NCBI GenBank assembly: GCA_030628805.1
Contig: DAOVQG010000287.1
Location: 1 to 6,007 of the forward strand
Reading direction: 5' to 3'
Source: JAGMDK01 sp023128695
Lineage (GTDB): Bacteria > Planctomycetota > Phycisphaerae > UBA1845 > Fen-1342
Length of the DNA stretch: 6,007 nt
Shown in pieces: positions 4,397-6,007 of the stretch. Each line of letters begins with the position of its first letter. Within the stretch, counting starts at the first letter, position 1. A program made the position numbers and the translations under genes. The notes beneath the pieces are model-generated. The model worked only from the letters and a program-made list of their open reading frames with translations. It had not been told where the DNA came from and ran no database searches.

Positions 4397-4561
4397 GCGA
4401 CCCTCAGTGCCATCATGCCCAGGCCGCACCATGCCTACGCAGGCGGTCGAAGGAAGGTCACGCAGTAAGGAGAATCCCGCATCATGCGAGGCCTCCATCA
4501 TAGCCCCGACCGCGCCCCCTGTCAACCCCCCAAATGCCTTGTGATTTCACGGTGCAAAAGC
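4397..4561. other. Gene-free spacer before the DnaA-box cluster
   Basis: No supported gene. A good ribosome-site-like AAGGAG (4467-4472 region) is followed by no convincing frame, and a short palindrome CGCATCATGCG lies nearby. Nothing further can be supported. Confidence 0.4.
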
Positions 4562-4796
4562 TGTGCATAACCCGCCCTTCCCCTGTGTGTAAGTTCTTGA
4601 TTCTTCGTGGAAAACTCCCTATGCCCCACCTTCCACACCCGAGTTATCCACCGTCACGCACAAGTTATCCACACGTTGTCCACAGGCGATCTGATCCGAT
4701 CTGCGACTTCCACCCCTTGCACTTCCCGCCTACCTGCGTTACACTTTCGATGTCCTCGCCTTGTCCTTGTGTTGCTCGAATTTGAAGTTATCCACA
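4562..4796. promoter_or_regulatory. DnaA-box cluster, candidate replication origin
   Basis: Perfect TTATCCACA occurs at 4665-4673 and 4788-4796, and TTATGCACA (consensus TTATNCACA) occurs on the minus strand at 4562-4570. One-mismatch relatives are TTATCCACC (4644-4652), TTGTCCACA (4676-4684) and, on the minus strand, TTACACACA (4584-4592). Starts at 4644, 4665 and 4676 are 21 and 11 bases apart, in helical phase. A perfect match to a 9-mer is expected far less than once in 6 kb, so the cluster is not chance. It suits an origin opened by host DnaA, since no Rep gene is present. Copy control or DnaA titration is an alternative. Confidence 0.62.
4717..4745 (+). promoter_or_regulatory. Weak candidate promoter of block 1
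   Basis: TTGCAC (4717-4722) and TACACT (4740-4745) are 17 bases apart, upstream of the gene at 4879 and between DnaA boxes. Matches to the consensus hexamers are only 3 and 4 of 6. Confidence 0.25.
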
Positions 4797-4825
4797 GCCG
4801 CCGCCGCCTCTTCTACTACGGGAGA

Positions 4826-4841
4826 CTTGATCACCATCAAG
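4826..4841 (+). other. Small leader hairpin upstream of paralog A
   Basis: CTTGAT (4826-4831) pairs with ATCAAG (4836-4841) around CACC, 22 bases before the ribosome site of the gene at 4879. Probably only a leader structure. Confidence 0.35.
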
Positions 4842-4878
4842 TAAGTCGTAAGAGTAGGCCGGCAAGGAGGTGCCGAAA

Positions 4879-5571
4879 ATGGCGCTCATCACACCCGGCC
4901 CAATGGCCGGCCAGATCAGCGGCCGCCTCGCGTCTGTTGTGTTCAGTCACAACCGCGGCGGCCCCTACGTCCGCAACGGAACCATCCCGACGTTGGTCAC
5001 CTCCGAGGAGGCCATCAACGCAAAGGCCCGCATGACGGCCCAGTCCCAACGCTGGGACAACCTCACCGCCACCGAACGCCTCGCATGGCTCGAGTGGGCC
5101 AGGTCTAACCCCGTCGTGAACCGCCTTGGTTCACAAGTCACGGTTGGCGGAAACGCAGCCTTCATCGGCATCAACACCAGACTTGCCCTCGCCGGCCAGG
5201 CACTCCTCGACGACCCCCCCATCGCCGATCCTCCCCTCGCTCTCGCCTCCATCACCCTCTCCCTCGACATCGGCGCCGGAAACTTCGAGATCGCCTACAC
5301 CGCCACTCCCCAGCCGGCCGACACCCACGTCTGGGTTCTTCTCACCGTCTTGAACAACCCGGCGATCAACTACATCGAGAACCTCCTCCGATTCCTCGCG
5401 GTCAACGCCCCCGGCGTCGCCTCTCCCTTCGACATCGAGGCCGCCACCACAGCCCGCTTCGGCACCCTAAGCGTCGGGCAGAAAGTCGTCGCCCGCTGCC
5501 ACACCTTCGACCGAACCACAGGCCTCCTGTCCGCTCCGATCCAGGCGGACGGCCTCATCATCACCACATAG
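4879..5571 (+). CDS. Two-domain paralog A, 230 aa, phage-like protein of unknown function
   Basis: ATG 4879 is preceded by a perfect AAGGAGG at 4864-4870 with 8 bases between. The upstream GTG at 4870 overlaps that site and is unlikely to be used. The N-terminal part (1-84) carries F22-S-H-N-R-G-G-P-Y-V-R32, then a predicted helical segment with W59, LT62-63, R67, AW69-70, WA73-74 and NRLG81-84. A proline-rich linker near 110-120 leads to a C-terminal part rich in alternating hydrophobic residues (about 122-228), which looks like a beta-sandwich and includes RFGT at 193. It is colinear over 74 residues with the proteins at 5671/497 and 651. The layout recalls uncharacterised phage and prophage proteins I have seen, but I cannot assign a role. 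No signal peptide or catalytic motif is visible. It is the first gene of block 1, downstream of the DnaA-box region. Confidence 0.9.
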   Translation: MALITPGPMAGQISGRLASVVFSHNRGGPYVRNGTIPTLVTSEEAINAKARMTAQSQRWDNLTATERLAWLEWARSNPVVNRLGSQVTVGGNAAFIGINTRLALAGQALLDDPPIADPPLALASITLSLDIGAGNFEIAYTATPQPADTHVWVLLTVLNNPAINYIENLLRFLAVNAPGVASPFDIEAATTARFGTLSVGQKVVARCHTFDRTTGLLSAPIQADGLIITT

Positions 5572-5614
5572 GCCCATTTCCTCAGGCCCCGACCAACCGG
5601 GCCGAATCAACCTT

Positions 5615-5652
5615 GGCGGCGCCCCCGTCGACCGCCCGACGTCGGCGCCGCC
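5615..5652 (+). other. Intergenic hairpin between paralogs A and B
   Basis: GGCGGCGCC (5615-5623) pairs with GGCGCCGCC (5644-5652). Inside, CGTCG (5626-5630) pairs with CGACG (5637-5641). It ends 6 bases before the AAGG of paralog B and could lower its translation or mark a processing point. No T-run. Confidence 0.6.
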
Positions 5653-5670
5653 CGCCCCAAGGCGCGCATC

Positions 5671-6007
5671 ATGGCAATCGTTGTCTTCGGCCCCCTAGTC
5701 ACTGGCGCTCGCGGGATAATCGCTGGCACGATCTTCTCCGCGAACAAAGCGGGCCCCTACGCTCGAGGATGGAACCGAGGCCCCAACCCGCGGACGTCCG
5801 GACAACAGGCCCAACGCCGGACCACGGGCTACATGGCCGGCGCTTGGCGCTCTCTCACACAGCTACAACGCGATGCGTGGGACACGTGGGCAGCCCTGCC
5901 CGCACAAGAGAAATTCAACTCGCTTGGCGAGTCATACTTTCCTTCCGGCTTCAACTGGTTTGTCTGCGTCAACGACCGCCTCTCGAACGTTGGCCGAGGC
6001 CTCCGCG
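5671..6007 (+). CDS. Two-domain paralog B, 5' part (continues at base 3 of the window)
   Basis: This is the first part of a 230-aa protein whose gene crosses the circular join. ATG 5671 follows AAGG at 5659-5662, a weak ribosome site, 8 bases away. The N-terminal domain has G7-P8, F22-S-A-N-K-A-G-P-Y-A-R32, W59, LT62-63, QRDAW66-70 and WA73-74, at exactly the same residue numbers as paralog A, with which it shares the F-S-x-N-x-x-G-P-Y-x-R motif. Gln66 is encoded at 5866-5868, and Arg67 starts at 5869, which equals base 3. It lies 99 bases after paralog A, with a strong hairpin in the gap, so the two are probably co-transcribed. Function unknown. Confidence 0.88.
   Translation, partial: MAIVVFGPLVTGARGIIAGTIFSANKAGPYARGWNRGPNPRTSGQQAQRRTTGYMAGAWRSLTQLQRDAWDTWAALPAQEKFNSLGESYFPSGFNWFVCVNDRLSNVGRGLR
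5867..6007. repeat. Right copy of exact 141-bp terminal repeat (circular join)
   Basis: This is the second copy of bases 1-141. It lies inside the gene that begins at 5671, which would be cut in the middle if the molecule were linear here. Count its features once, since it is the same DNA as the left end. Confidence 0.93.

Noticed and set aside
4120..5035. Open frames in the pyrimidine-rich spacer and DnaA region
   Set aside because: No ribosome sites, low-complexity Pro/Ser/His content, and overlap with DnaA boxes and the start of paralog A.

Overview
The window is one full turn of a small circular DNA. Bases 1-141 are repeated exactly at 5867-6007, and an open reading frame runs cleanly across that join, so the molecule is about 5,866 bp. 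The 141-bp overlap most likely comes from the assembler rather than biology. Strong AGGAG-type ribosome sites, GC-rich C-ending codons and TTATCCACA DnaA boxes point to a high-GC bacterial host. I cannot name the host.

All convincing genes are on the + strand, in two blocks. Block 1, reading through the join, holds three paralogous two-domain proteins of about 230 aa: 4879-5571, 5671 across the join to 497, and 651-1331. Their first 74 residues align without a gap (G7, F22, G28, R32, W59, LT62-63, R67, AW69-70, A74). They resemble, from memory, an uncharacterised phage/prophage protein type, but their role is not established. Block 2 (1576-2605) holds a small ribbon-helix-helix regulator followed by three small CxxC zinc-binding proteins. 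The last two are tandem duplicates with the same cysteine positions. A 21-bp perfect inverted repeat closes this block.

No replication initiator, relaxase, integrase, coat-assembly ATPase or other recognisable enzyme is present. The element seems to rely on the host (or a helper) for replication and recombination. This fits two kinds of site: a cluster of DnaA boxes at 4562-4796 upstream of block 1, and dif-like Xer sites. One dif-like site is a canonical 11+6+11 bp site (1418-1445) between the two gene blocks. Two more lie as inverted copies that fold into one interrupted hairpin (3774-3861), resembling the folded single-stranded attP known from CTXphi.

About 2.2 kb (2606-4878) carries no gene. 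It is not featureless. An A/C-rich stretch with phased 7-bp repeats is followed by roughly 1.2 kb of very GC-rich, strongly folded sequence. That part contains a duplicated module (54-bp conserved block plus hairpins whose stems co-vary), a possible pseudoknot, an 18-bp stem, and five hairpins sharing a GCA-TCC(A/G)-TGC tip. Non-Watson-Crick closing pairs are G-T on the + strand, so the folded molecule is probably + strand RNA or + strand single-stranded DNA. The overall picture is a minimal, host-dependent circular element, perhaps a plasmid-like satellite or Xer-exploiting mobile element with phage-like protein genes. That identity is inference.
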